In this document: positions 12,592-20,919 of the stretch, in pieces
How positions within the stretch are numbered: position 1 is the first letter of the stretch
How the letters are laid out: each line of letters starts with the position of its first letter
Origin: a virus
Reading direction: 5' to 3' (one strand)
Virus record (IMG/VR): IMGVR_UViG_3300033144_002995
Location: 1-25,086 of that record
DNA: 25,086 nt
The notes under the pieces: model-generated
What the model was told of the DNA's origin: nothing
What the model saw: only the letters and a program-made list of their open reading frames with translations
Databases searched by the model: none
Made by a program: the position numbers and the translations under genes

Positions 12592-12738
12592 ATGATAAAT
12601 AGAATTGGTATTGCAGTTCCCATTATTAAAAATTTAATATCTACAGGTGGACCACCACCTCCGTTAGATGATTTTATATTAATGGAAGGTACAGGTTTTA
12701 TTTTAATGGAAGATGATTCAAAAATAATATTAGAATAA
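12592..12738 (+). CDS. Hypothetical 48-residue protein with repeated short strands
   Basis: ATG at 12592, TAA at 12736-12738. The product begins MINRIGIAVPIIKNLISTGG, then PPPPLDD, then three related strands: DFILMEG, GFILMED, KIILE. This Leu-rich strand ladder resembles short linker or cap proteins found between tail genes of flavobacterial phages as I recall them. It overlaps the next ATG by one base, so it is in the middle of a coupled tail-gene run. Confidence 0.6.
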   Translation: MINRIGIAVPIIKNLISTGGPPPPLDDFILMEGTGFILMEDDSKIILE

Positions 12739-13565
12739 TGGCAGATACAAAAATAAGTGGATTTCCGAGTAATCCAACACTAAGTGAAATACAAGGATTA
12801 GCAGGATACGATGCTGGAGGTAACGCTAGAATAAGTGGAGACGATATTATAGCAGCAGTTAAATCATCAATGATTAGCGATGGTTTACTTTGTTTGTATG
12901 ATGCCGCTGACTACGATGTAGCTACAAATACTTGGGCGGATAGTTCAGGCAATAGCTTTGGAACCGCTACTCTTGAAAATCCAGGACCAGCTACCCCAAC
13001 TAAAGTTACTGTAGGAACAGGAGCTCCTTATTTAGAGTGTGATGATACTCACATGCTAGTTGATAAAACTGCTAATCCATGGGTTCAATTTAGTTATACA
13101 CAAGAAGCATGGGTAAATTTTACAGGTAACAGTTCTTTTTCTGGAATAACTGATTTTCACCCTGGAGAAGAATATGCTATGTATTGGGGAGGAGCTGGAG
13201 CTTTTTTCCCAGCAGATGAAGTTGTTATGTCGGTAGATGGCTTAGATTCATTTCCTATATCAGGAGGTGCTAGTTTACCATTCGGCGTAGGACCAACTGG
13301 GTGGTATCAAATAGTGATTACTTTTACAGGAACTACGGTGACTATATATTTAAATGGAGAACCAGTAGTTACTTCTACGGGAAAGACAAATGTTGGTATA
13401 GGACCAGGTTCAAATGCAGAACTTGACTTGTTATGTGCACAGAGTGGTGGAACCGTATATGGGTTTGAAGGAAATTGTGGGTTAATAGGTATTTATACTA
13501 GAGCATTAAACCCTTCAGAAGTAAAACAAAATTTTGAAGCAAACCGATCAAGGTTTGGACTATAA
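12738..13565 (+). CDS. LamG/concanavalin A-like tail protein
   Basis: 275 residues. The N-terminal module (MADTKISGFPSNPTLSEIQG, about 1-42) is the short virion-anchoring sequence common in phage tail proteins. From about residue 48 there is a laminin-G-like jelly roll: LLCLYDAADYD, AWVNFTG, GWYQIVITFTGTTVTIYLNG and IGIYTRALNPSEVKQNFEAN are its characteristic strands. Such domains bind carbohydrate, so I infer attachment to host surface glycan. No enzyme motif is seen. Confidence 0.85.
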   Translation: MADTKISGFPSNPTLSEIQGLAGYDAGGNARISGDDIIAAVKSSMISDGLLCLYDAADYDVATNTWADSSGNSFGTATLENPGPATPTKVTVGTGAPYLECDDTHMLVDKTANPWVQFSYTQEAWVNFTGNSSFSGITDFHPGEEYAMYWGGAGAFFPADEVVMSVDGLDSFPISGGASLPFGVGPTGWYQIVITFTGTTVTIYLNGEPVVTSTGKTNVGIGPGSNAELDLLCAQSGGTVYGFEGNCGLIGIYTRALNPSEVKQNFEANRSRFGL

Positions 13566-13576
13566 AAAAATAAAAT

Positions 13577-14917
13577 ATGGGTTTAGCTTTTCCTTTTGGT
13601 TTTTGGGTAGATAATGCACCTACTTCAAATAAGTTTGCATTAACAGATTGTAGTAATCCTGAAATAGTTTTATATAGTGATACTAATTTAGAAGAATACA
13701 CAAATGGATCTATAATAAACTATGAAGGTAATTGTTTTAATGTAGAAAGCTTAGAAGAATTTCCACCTGGAGCAGAAGTTATCGAAATAGGTGAGATTGA
13801 AAGAGTATATCCACCAGAAGAAGAACCAGCAGGGTGTGATTGTTGCCAAAATGGAGATACATATCAAATAACAGATTGTGAAGGAACGGTAGTTGGAGTA
13901 GTTAATTTAACAGACTTAGAAGTTACTACAGGAAATGTCGTTAAGATAGAAGAGAATGAAAACTGCTTTATAGTTGGAGAAAAAGTATGTACTCCAGCTG
14001 ACTTAGTATTTTTTGAGCAAGTACCATGTTTAGAAGATCCTACTGACTGTTGTAACGAATGTGGAGAAGAACCTCCAACAGAGAATTTTAGTTATACGGT
14101 TTGTGGGGGTGAGGAAATAGCTTTTGTATCAGAAATACAATTACATGAGGAAGGTGCTCAATCTATTTGGTTTAATTGTCAATGGTATGGAGTTGGAGAA
14201 ACAACACCTTTAGGTCCTGGTCCTATAACTCCTTTATTAGAAGAAGTAGTTTCTTCTTTATTACCATGTGAAGAAGCTCAATCAACTCAACAAGTGTTAA
14301 AGTGGGTTAAATGTGATACTGAAGAAGAGTTTATATATACAGACTGTTGCGAATTACCTGACGGAAATAATTATACTCCAAGCGTTACAACTACAAATAA
14401 CTTTATTTTACCAGAACCAAGTGCAGATTGTTACACATTTGTAGGACCTGCTCAATTACCAGAAGACGTAGAAACGGTAGGATGTCCTGAGTTTGTAGTA
14501 CCTTTAAACTGTGGTGAAGAGCCTTGCGCTGAAGATCCTGGAATTGTTATTACACCTGAAATGTTTGTAGAACCGGAAGACACGGGTATTAATATGACAG
14601 TTGGAATTAATGCTGGTGAAGTATTAAACAGTCCTTATCAAGGAGGTCAATTAGGTGCATTTTTTGATTTAAACGGTGATGATAACCTTCAGTGTGTTGG
14701 ATTAGCAACTATACTAGACGGCTTTTTTGGTGTAGCTGTTTGGGGAAACAATGGAGCTACTCCTGAAAAAGATGGTTTAGATACTGGTGATGTCCCTATA
14801 TTTGCTATACTATATGAGGACGAAGTTTATTTATTTGAACCATCACCTGCTTTTAGTGGATATGTAGACAACGGTATAGTTCTTATAACAGACGGATCTG
14901 TTAGTCCCTTAGTATAA
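13577..14917 (+). CDS. Cysteine-rich repeat tail/adhesion protein with Bacteroidota secreted-protein-like C-terminus
   Basis: 446 residues. About residues 20-300 hold four diverged repeats of roughly 45-75 residues, each with a DC or VC near its start and an F/Y-containing [GE].CF or NCQWYGVGE near its end (21-57, 96-138, 171-210, about 243-300), separated by Glu/Pro/Cys-rich linkers (PAGCDCCQNGD, TDCCNECGEEPP). The C-terminal domain (about 345-446: GQLGAFFDLNGD, FGVAVWGNNGATPEKDG, FAILYEDEVYLFEP) resembles a beta-domain of secreted Bacteroidota proteins. I infer an extracellular virion adhesin, possibly disulfide-stabilised. The protein is very acidic. The gap up to 14951 is only 34 bases. 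Confidence 0.7.
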   Translation: MGLAFPFGFWVDNAPTSNKFALTDCSNPEIVLYSDTNLEEYTNGSIINYEGNCFNVESLEEFPPGAEVIEIGEIERVYPPEEEPAGCDCCQNGDTYQITDCEGTVVGVVNLTDLEVTTGNVVKIEENENCFIVGEKVCTPADLVFFEQVPCLEDPTDCCNECGEEPPTENFSYTVCGGEEIAFVSEIQLHEEGAQSIWFNCQWYGVGETTPLGPGPITPLLEEVVSSLLPCEEAQSTQQVLKWVKCDTEEEFIYTDCCELPDGNNYTPSVTTTNNFILPEPSADCYTFVGPAQLPEDVETVGCPEFVVPLNCGEEPCAEDPGIVITPEMFVEPEDTGINMTVGINAGEVLNSPYQGGQLGAFFDLNGDDNLQCVGLATILDGFFGVAVWGNNGATPEKDGLDTGDVPIFAILYEDEVYLFEPSPAFSGYVDNGIVLITDGSVSPLV

Positions 14918-14951
14918 ATAACTAATTAGTAATAAATAAAATATAAATAAA

Positions 14952-15221
14952 ATGAATAAAATTAAAGACGAACAATTAAATAAAATAAAAGAACAACAAC
15001 AAGCATTAACTTCTACTTTACATGAGATAGGATACATTGAAGCTACAAAACATGGATTGCTACATAAATTAGCAGGAATTAATGAAGATGTGGAATCCTT
15101 TAAGAATCAGTTAGAAAAAGAGTATGGAGCTGTAAATATCAATTTAGAAACAGGAGAATATACTGAAATAGTTACTGAAGATCCTCAACCTGAATTAGTA
15201 AAAGTAGAAACTGATGAGTAA
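14952..15221 (+). CDS. Hypothetical coiled-coil protein
   Basis: 89 residues. Residues 1-60 are predicted helical with heptad spacing (NKIKDEQLNKIKEQQQALTS, AGINEDVESFKNQLEKEYGA). The end has NINLETGEYTEI strands and an acidic tail. I recall similar proteins in flavobacterial phages near the packaging genes, without an assigned function. A scaffolding or chaperone-adaptor role is possible. Overlaps the next gene by 8 bases. Confidence 0.65.
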   Translation: MNKIKDEQLNKIKEQQQALTSTLHEIGYIEATKHGLLHKLAGINEDVESFKNQLEKEYGAVNINLETGEYTEIVTEDPQPELVKVETDE

Positions 15222-15438
15222 TATAAGAAAAATTAGCATTGGATCAGATTATAAAAATGATGCTATGCATTACTCTGTAGGACAGGAAGTATATGGAGGA
15301 CATAAAATATGCGATATAATAGGAGATGAGAAAGATGGGGAATATATGATTTATATTGAAAAAGATAAAGAAGTATTACCTTGGAAAAAATTCAACTCTC
15401 ATATGGCTATTGCCATTGAATACGATTTACAATATTAA
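15214..15438 (+). CDS. Hypothetical 74-residue phage protein
   Basis: Unknown function. A compact beta-rich protein (RKISIGSDYKNDAMHYSVGQ, GEYMIYIEKDKEVLPW, HMAIAIEYDL). It resembles small proteins encoded beside terminase genes in marine flavobacterial phages, from memory only. It has no catalytic motif or membrane span. Its first ATG overlaps the preceding gene by 8 bases, and its stop overlaps the next start by one base (TAATG), so it is translated with its neighbours. Confidence 0.7.
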   Translation: MSNIRKISIGSDYKNDAMHYSVGQEVYGGHKICDIIGDEKDGEYMIYIEKDKEVLPWKKFNSHMAIAIEYDLQY

Positions 15439-16064
15439 TGCAAAGTTTATATAATTTTATTATTACTCCTAAAAACGATCGATATAATAACACTATAAAA
15501 GTAAGTGATAAAACACTGATAGTAAACACTAAAATAGAAACTTACCAAAGTGTTAGTAAAGAAGCAATCGTAAAAGAAGTTCCTAAACTTTATAAAGGAC
15601 CAATAAAAAAGGGAGATTCAATAATAGTTCATCATAATATTTTTAGAAAATTTTATGACATCAAGGGAAGAATAAAAAATAGTTCTTCTTACTTTAAAGA
15701 AAATCTTTTTATTTGTGATCTTCATCAAATATATCTTTATAAATCAAATAATAACTGTTCCAAATGTACTAACACTTGGAAGTCTAATTTAGATTATTGT
15801 TTTGTATCTCCTGTAAAAGATACAGAAATTCTAACCAATAATAAAGAAAAAGAGTTGATGGGAATAATAAAATATGTTAATCCAAGATTAAAAGAAAAAG
15901 GAATTAAAGTTGGAGATTTAATAACGTTTACTCCCAATTCAGAATTTGAATTTATGTTTGAAGGAAAACGTTTATATTGTATGAAATCAAATGATATTGC
16001 TATAACTTATGGAAACGAAAGAAACGAAAAAGAGTATAATCCAAGCTGGGCGTATTGCAGTTGA
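15438..16064 (+). CDS. Tandem GroES-like (Cpn10-fold) protein
   Basis: 208 residues with two Cpn10-like halves. Half 1 (about 1-103): NFIITPK start, a polar loop with TLIVN (26-30) in the place of the GroES mobile-loop tripeptide, IKKGDSIIVHHNIF (56-69) and DLHQIYLYK (94-102). Half 2 (about 118-191): CFVSPVK (121-127), MGIIKY (141-146), IKVGDLITF (156-164, against VKVGDIVIF in E. coli GroES) and CMKSNDIAI (181-189, against IMSESDILAI). Between them is a CxxC (NNCSKC) and a third nearby Cys that may bind zinc. It could be a second co-chaperonin for the GroEL at 6006-7547 or a virion protein using the same fold. It overlaps the next gene by 56 bases. Confidence 0.65.
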   Translation: MQSLYNFIITPKNDRYNNTIKVSDKTLIVNTKIETYQSVSKEAIVKEVPKLYKGPIKKGDSIIVHHNIFRKFYDIKGRIKNSSSYFKENLFICDLHQIYLYKSNNNCSKCTNTWKSNLDYCFVSPVKDTEILTNNKEKELMGIIKYVNPRLKEKGIKVGDLITFTPNSEFEFMFEGKRLYCMKSNDIAITYGNERNEKEYNPSWAYCS

Positions 16065-16287
16065 AGAACTCATCAAGGTCGCTAAGGAGCCAATTATCGA
16101 CACTCCTGATGATATATCTGCAGATAGACTTAAGAATGCTGCTGCCACTAAAAAACTTGCTATATTTGATGCTTTTGAAATTCTGCACAGAATGGAAGAA
16201 GAAGAGAATTTACTTAATGGTAAAGCTAAAGAAGTAGACAAACCTCAACGTGATTTTAGAGGTTTTGCAGAAGGGAGAAGCAAGTAA
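16009..16287 (+). CDS. terS: Probable small terminase subunit (TerS-like)
   Basis: 92 residues. Mostly helical (IIQAGRIAVEELIKVAKE, SADRLKNAAATKKLAIFDAF), with a charged C-terminal tail. The size, the all-helical layout and the position directly before the large terminase (start overlapping its stop by one base) support the small-subunit role: recognising phage DNA for packaging. I recall very similar short proteins in this place in marine Bacteroidota phages. No HTH is certain by eye. The start at 16009 overlaps the preceding gene by 56 bases; no later ATG keeps the helical start. Confidence 0.6.
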   Translation: METKETKKSIIQAGRIAVEELIKVAKEPIIDTPDDISADRLKNAAATKKLAIFDAFEILHRMEEEENLLNGKAKEVDKPQRDFRGFAEGRSK

Positions 16288-18509
16288 TGTACCAACAAAC
16301 ACTTTGGAGTGAAATAAAAGATGTTGTAAATCCTAAAATTCTATCTAAACAAAATAGATTAAAAAAATGGGAGTATGGATACAACGCAGAATATGATTTT
16401 ATTTGTATAAGTAAAACTGGTAAAATTGGACAAATAATTCAAATACAAAATCTTCGCGTTGCATTACCATTAGAAAATGATTCATACAAAAGATCTGAAA
16501 AAAAAGAAGATCAATATTGGGAACAATTTGAATATCCTGCAGAACTAAAACGAATTAAAAGTAGATTTGATTGGGAAAAATATCCACAGGATTTCAGAGA
16601 AGAATGGTGGGATTATATTGATGAAGAATTTAAAAGAAGAGATGAAGGATTTTGGTTTTATAACAATGGTGAACCTACTTACATTACTGGTACTCATTAC
16701 ATGTACTTGCAATGGTCAAAAATTGATGTTGGAGCACCAGACTATAGAGAAGCAAACAGATTATTCTTTATTTTTTGGGAAGCCTGTAAAGCAGATTCCA
16801 GAGCTTACGGAATGTGTTACCTTAAAAACCGACGATCAGGATTTTCATTTATGTGTTCTGCCGAGCTTGTTAACCAAGCAACAATTTCCAGTGATTCAAG
16901 ATATGGTATATTGTCCAAGACAGGTGCTGATGCTAAAAAAATGTTCACTGATAAAGTTGTCCCCATATCGATTAACTATCCGTTTTTCTTTAAGCCAATT
17001 CAAGACGGTATGGATCGACCTAAAACAGAACTGGCCTATAGAGTTCCAGCGTCAAAACTTACACGTAGAAAAATTGAGGTTAACGAGGAACTTAGAGAAT
17101 TAGAAGGATTAGATACTACTATAGATTGGAAGAATACAGGTGATAACAGTTATGATGGTGAAAAATTAAAACTATTAGGTCATGATGAGAGTGGTAAATG
17201 GGAAAGACCTGATAATATTAAAAACAATTGGAAAGTAACTAAAACTTGTTTACGATTAGGTAGTAGAATAGTTGGTAAATGTATGATGGGATCAACTTCA
17301 AACGCTTTGGATAAAGGAGGACAAAACTTTAAAGATATTTATTACGGATCCAACTGTTTAGAACGCAATAGAAACGGACAAACTAAAGAAGGGTTATATT
17401 CATTATTTATACCCATGGAGTGGAACTTTGAAGGTTTTATAGATAGGTATGGTTATCCAGTTTTTGATACACCTGATGAACCAGTTGAAGGTATAGATGG
17501 AAATTATATAGATGTTGGAGTAATAGAACATTGGGAAAATGAAGTTGAAGGATTAAAAAATGATCAGGACGGGTTAAATGAATATTATAGACAATTTCCT
17601 CGTACTGAAAAACATGCCTTTAGAGATGAAACTCAAGAATCACTTTTTAACTTAATTAAAATATATGAACAAATAGATCATAACGAAAGTGTAGACAATG
17701 ACAAAATGATAACAACAGGAAACTTTCAATGGGTCAACGGTATCAAAGATACTTCGGTTCAGTTCATGCCAAACGTTAAAGGAAGATTTAAAATAACTTG
17801 GTTACCTCCTACAATTGCACAAAATCGTGTAATAATAAAAAATGGGACAAGATGTCCAGGTAACGATCATATAGGAGCTTTTGGATTAGATAGTTACGAT
17901 ATATCAGGTACGGTAGATGGAAGAGGATCTAATGGGTCTTTTCACGGATTAACTAAGTTTAGTTTAGAAGATGCTCCTCCTAATCACTTTTTTTTAGAAT
18001 ATATATCTAGACCTCCAACCGCAGAGATATTTTTTGAAGATATTCTCATGGCTTTGGTTTTTTATGGAATGCCTGTTTTAGCAGAAAACAATAAACCGAG
18101 ATTTCTTTATTATTTGAAAAGAAGAGGATATAGAGGTTTTAGTATTAACAGACCAGATAAGACTTGGAACAAATTATCTAAAACTGAAAAAGAGATTGGA
18201 GGAATACCAAACTCTAGTGAAGATATTAAACAAGCTCACGCTGCTGCAATAGAATCTTATATAGATAAATACGTAGGATATAATAATGAAGAATGTGGTG
18301 ATATGTATTTCCAACGCACATTAGAAGATTGGAGTAAATTCAATATAAACAATAGAACCAAACACGATGCTTCTATTAGTTCTGGACTAGCTATTATGGC
18401 GTGCAATAGAAATTTATACAGACCAACAGCGTTAAGGTCTATGAAAACAGTACCACTAGGTATTAAACGATATGACAATAAAGGATTACTTTCAAAAATA
18501 ATAGAATAA
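16287..18509 (+). CDS. terL: Large terminase subunit (ATPase and nuclease)
   Basis: 740 residues. It translocates and cuts DNA into the prohead. The N-terminal ATPase has a Walker-A-like RRSGFS (182-187) instead of GxxGxGK[ST], followed by a coupling-like GSTSNALDKG region near 330. The C-terminal RNaseH-like nuclease has motif I GLDSYD (Asp535), motif II LAENNK (Glu600) and motif III HDASISSGLA (Asp694), the three acidic metal ligands. The size fits the long terminases of Bacteroidota podoviruses. It is followed immediately by the portal gene. Confidence 0.9.
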   Translation: MYQQTLWSEIKDVVNPKILSKQNRLKKWEYGYNAEYDFICISKTGKIGQIIQIQNLRVALPLENDSYKRSEKKEDQYWEQFEYPAELKRIKSRFDWEKYPQDFREEWWDYIDEEFKRRDEGFWFYNNGEPTYITGTHYMYLQWSKIDVGAPDYREANRLFFIFWEACKADSRAYGMCYLKNRRSGFSFMCSAELVNQATISSDSRYGILSKTGADAKKMFTDKVVPISINYPFFFKPIQDGMDRPKTELAYRVPASKLTRRKIEVNEELRELEGLDTTIDWKNTGDNSYDGEKLKLLGHDESGKWERPDNIKNNWKVTKTCLRLGSRIVGKCMMGSTSNALDKGGQNFKDIYYGSNCLERNRNGQTKEGLYSLFIPMEWNFEGFIDRYGYPVFDTPDEPVEGIDGNYIDVGVIEHWENEVEGLKNDQDGLNEYYRQFPRTEKHAFRDETQESLFNLIKIYEQIDHNESVDNDKMITTGNFQWVNGIKDTSVQFMPNVKGRFKITWLPPTIAQNRVIIKNGTRCPGNDHIGAFGLDSYDISGTVDGRGSNGSFHGLTKFSLEDAPPNHFFLEYISRPPTAEIFFEDILMALVFYGMPVLAENNKPRFLYYLKRRGYRGFSINRPDKTWNKLSKTEKEIGGIPNSSEDIKQAHAAAIESYIDKYVGYNNEECGDMYFQRTLEDWSKFNINNRTKHDASISSGLAIMACNRNLYRPTALRSMKTVPLGIKRYDNKGLLSKIIE

Positions 18510-20894
18510 ATGATTTTAACGAATACTTATAGTTCATTTCCCGATCAGGTAGTTTCTGAAGCCGAAAAAAACGAGATTGATTACGGTTTACAAGTTGGTA
18601 GAGCGATAGAAGGAGAATGGTTTAGAAATTATCGTGGTTTAGGATTTAGATATGCTACGAATTTTGAAAATTATCATAGATTAAGGTTATATGCTAGAGG
18701 AGAACAACCAGTTCAAAAATATAAAGATGAATTAGCAATTGACGGTGATTTATCCTATCTTAACCTTGATTGGCAACCTGTACCAGTGATATCTAAATTT
18801 GTAGATATAGTTGTAAATGGTATTTCTAGTAGATCATATTCTATAAATGCTTTTGCTCAAGATCCCACTTCTATTAAAACTCGAACAGAATATGCTAACA
18901 TGTTGAATAGAGATCTTCAACAAAGAGAGTTATTACAGCAGATTGAAGAGATGACTGGTAGAAACTACACTTCTCCTAAAGGTAAAGAATTAAATCTCCA
19001 AAGTGAAGAAGATCTAAAACTTCATTTACAATTAGATTATAAACAGTCTATAGAAATTGCTGAAGAAGAAGCTATTAACAACACGTTAGCATTTAACAAA
19101 TATGACTTAATTAATAGAAGAGTTAACTATGATTTAACTGTATTAGGTATTGGAGCTACAAAAACAGACTGGAACCGAAGTCAAGGTGTAACTGTTAAAT
19201 ACGTAGATCCAGCTAATTTAGTTTACTCTTATACAGAAGATCCTAACTTTGAAGATTTATATTATGTAGGTGAGGTTAAACCTGTTGCTTTAGCTGACTT
19301 AAAAGAGCAGTTTCCATGGCTTACGAAAGATGAAATGATTGAAATTCAAAAATATCCTGGAAATGCAGAATATTTAAGAAATTGGAATGGAAGAGCTGAT
19401 GATCAAACTGTACAAGTATTATATTTTGAATATAAAACTTACATCGATCAAGTATTTAAAATAAAAAACACTGATCATGGATTAGAAAAAGCTTTACAGA
19501 AAAATGCAGATTTTAATCCTCCAGCTAATGATAATTTTAAAAGAGTCTCAAGAACAATTGAAGTAATTTACTCAGGAGCAAAAATATTAGGTCATCCTAT
19601 GATGTTAAAGTGGGAGTTAGCTGAAAATATGACAAGACCACTTGCTGATACTACTAAAGTGTATATGAATTATTCTATATGTGCTCCTAGAATGTATAAA
19701 GGACGAATAGAGTCTTTGGTTGGTAGAATAACAGGTTTTGCTGATATGATTCAACTAACTCATCTTAAATTGCAACAAGTGTTATCTAGAATGGTTCCCG
19801 ATGGAGTATTTGTAGATGTAGATGGATTAGCGGAAGTAGATTTAGGAAATGGAACAAATTACAATCCAGCGGAAGCATTGAATATGTATTTCCAAACTGG
19901 TAGTATTGTTGGAAGATCCATGACACAAGATGGTGAATTAAATCATGGAAAGGTGCCTATTCAAGAATTACAATCTTCTAATGGAATGCCGAAAATACAA
20001 GCTTTAATATCTACTTATCAATATTATTTACAAATGATAAGAGATGTCACCGGTTTAAATGAGGCAAGAGATGGAAGTACACCAGATCCAAACTCGTTGG
20101 TAGGTTTACAAAAATTAGCAGCCGCTAATTCTAATACTGCAACAAGACATATTTTACAATCTAGTTTATATTTAACACTTAGGACATGTGAGAATATATC
20201 TCGCAGAATTGGTGATAGCTTAGATTTCCCTTTAACTTTAAAAGCTTTACAACAAAGTATTTCTATCTTTAATACTGAAACTTTAAAAGAATTAAAAGAA
20301 AGTCAATATCATGATTTTGGTATATTCTTAGAATTAGAACCAGATGAAGATGAAAAAGCATTGCTAGAACAAAATATCCAAATGGCTCTTCAACAAAATC
20401 AAATATTCTTAGAAGATGCTATAGATGTTAGAGAGATTAGAAATTTAAAATTAGCTAACCAAGTTTTAAAACAAAGAAGGTTACAAAAACAAGCTCAAGA
20501 TCAACAAGCACAACAAGCTAATATTCAAGCTCAAGCTCAAGCTAATGCTGAGCAATCAGAAAGATCAGCTATGGCAGAAATGCAAAAGCAACAAGCTTTA
20601 GCAGAATCTACATTACAAATTGAACAAGGAAAATCTCAATTTAAAATACAAGAAATGCAAACCCAAGGAGAGATTGATAAACAACTAATGGCAGAAAAGT
20701 TTAGATATGATCAACAATTAAAACAAATGGAAATGGGGCAAATGCAACAAAAAGAACAATTTATAGAAGATAGAAAAGATAACCGAACAAAACTTCAAGC
20801 TTCTCAACAAAGCCAAATGATATCACAAAGAAACAACGGTGGAGCAGCAATTGATTTTGAAGAAGGAGCGCCTGGAGTAGGACAAGCGGTTTAA
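18510..20894 (+). CDS. Portal protein
   Basis: 794 residues, the dodecameric DNA gate at the head vertex to which the terminase docks. Identification rests on position directly after TerL, size, and segments typical of portals: YDLTVLGIGATKTDW with VDPANLVYSYTEDP, MIRDVTGLNEARDG, and PNSLVGLQKLAAANSNTATR, which forms the long crown helix. The last about 140 residues are a Gln/Ala-rich coiled coil (KQRRLQKQAQDQQAQQANIQ), a large helical barrel extension. No gap to TerL, 25 bases before the scaffold gene. Confidence 0.85.
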   Translation: MILTNTYSSFPDQVVSEAEKNEIDYGLQVGRAIEGEWFRNYRGLGFRYATNFENYHRLRLYARGEQPVQKYKDELAIDGDLSYLNLDWQPVPVISKFVDIVVNGISSRSYSINAFAQDPTSIKTRTEYANMLNRDLQQRELLQQIEEMTGRNYTSPKGKELNLQSEEDLKLHLQLDYKQSIEIAEEEAINNTLAFNKYDLINRRVNYDLTVLGIGATKTDWNRSQGVTVKYVDPANLVYSYTEDPNFEDLYYVGEVKPVALADLKEQFPWLTKDEMIEIQKYPGNAEYLRNWNGRADDQTVQVLYFEYKTYIDQVFKIKNTDHGLEKALQKNADFNPPANDNFKRVSRTIEVIYSGAKILGHPMMLKWELAENMTRPLADTTKVYMNYSICAPRMYKGRIESLVGRITGFADMIQLTHLKLQQVLSRMVPDGVFVDVDGLAEVDLGNGTNYNPAEALNMYFQTGSIVGRSMTQDGELNHGKVPIQELQSSNGMPKIQALISTYQYYLQMIRDVTGLNEARDGSTPDPNSLVGLQKLAAANSNTATRHILQSSLYLTLRTCENISRRIGDSLDFPLTLKALQQSISIFNTETLKELKESQYHDFGIFLELEPDEDEKALLEQNIQMALQQNQIFLEDAIDVREIRNLKLANQVLKQRRLQKQAQDQQAQQANIQAQAQANAEQSERSAMAEMQKQQALAESTLQIEQGKSQFKIQEMQTQGEIDKQLMAEKFRYDQQLKQMEMGQMQQKEQFIEDRKDNRTKLQASQQSQMISQRNNGGAAIDFEEGAPGVGQAV

Positions 20895-20919
20895 TTACGT
20901 TTAATTATTATATTATATT

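Noticed and set aside
16567-17103. A 178-codon plus-strand frame inside the large terminase
   Set aside because: Out-of-frame shadow; the terminase frame carries the conserved motifs through the same interval.
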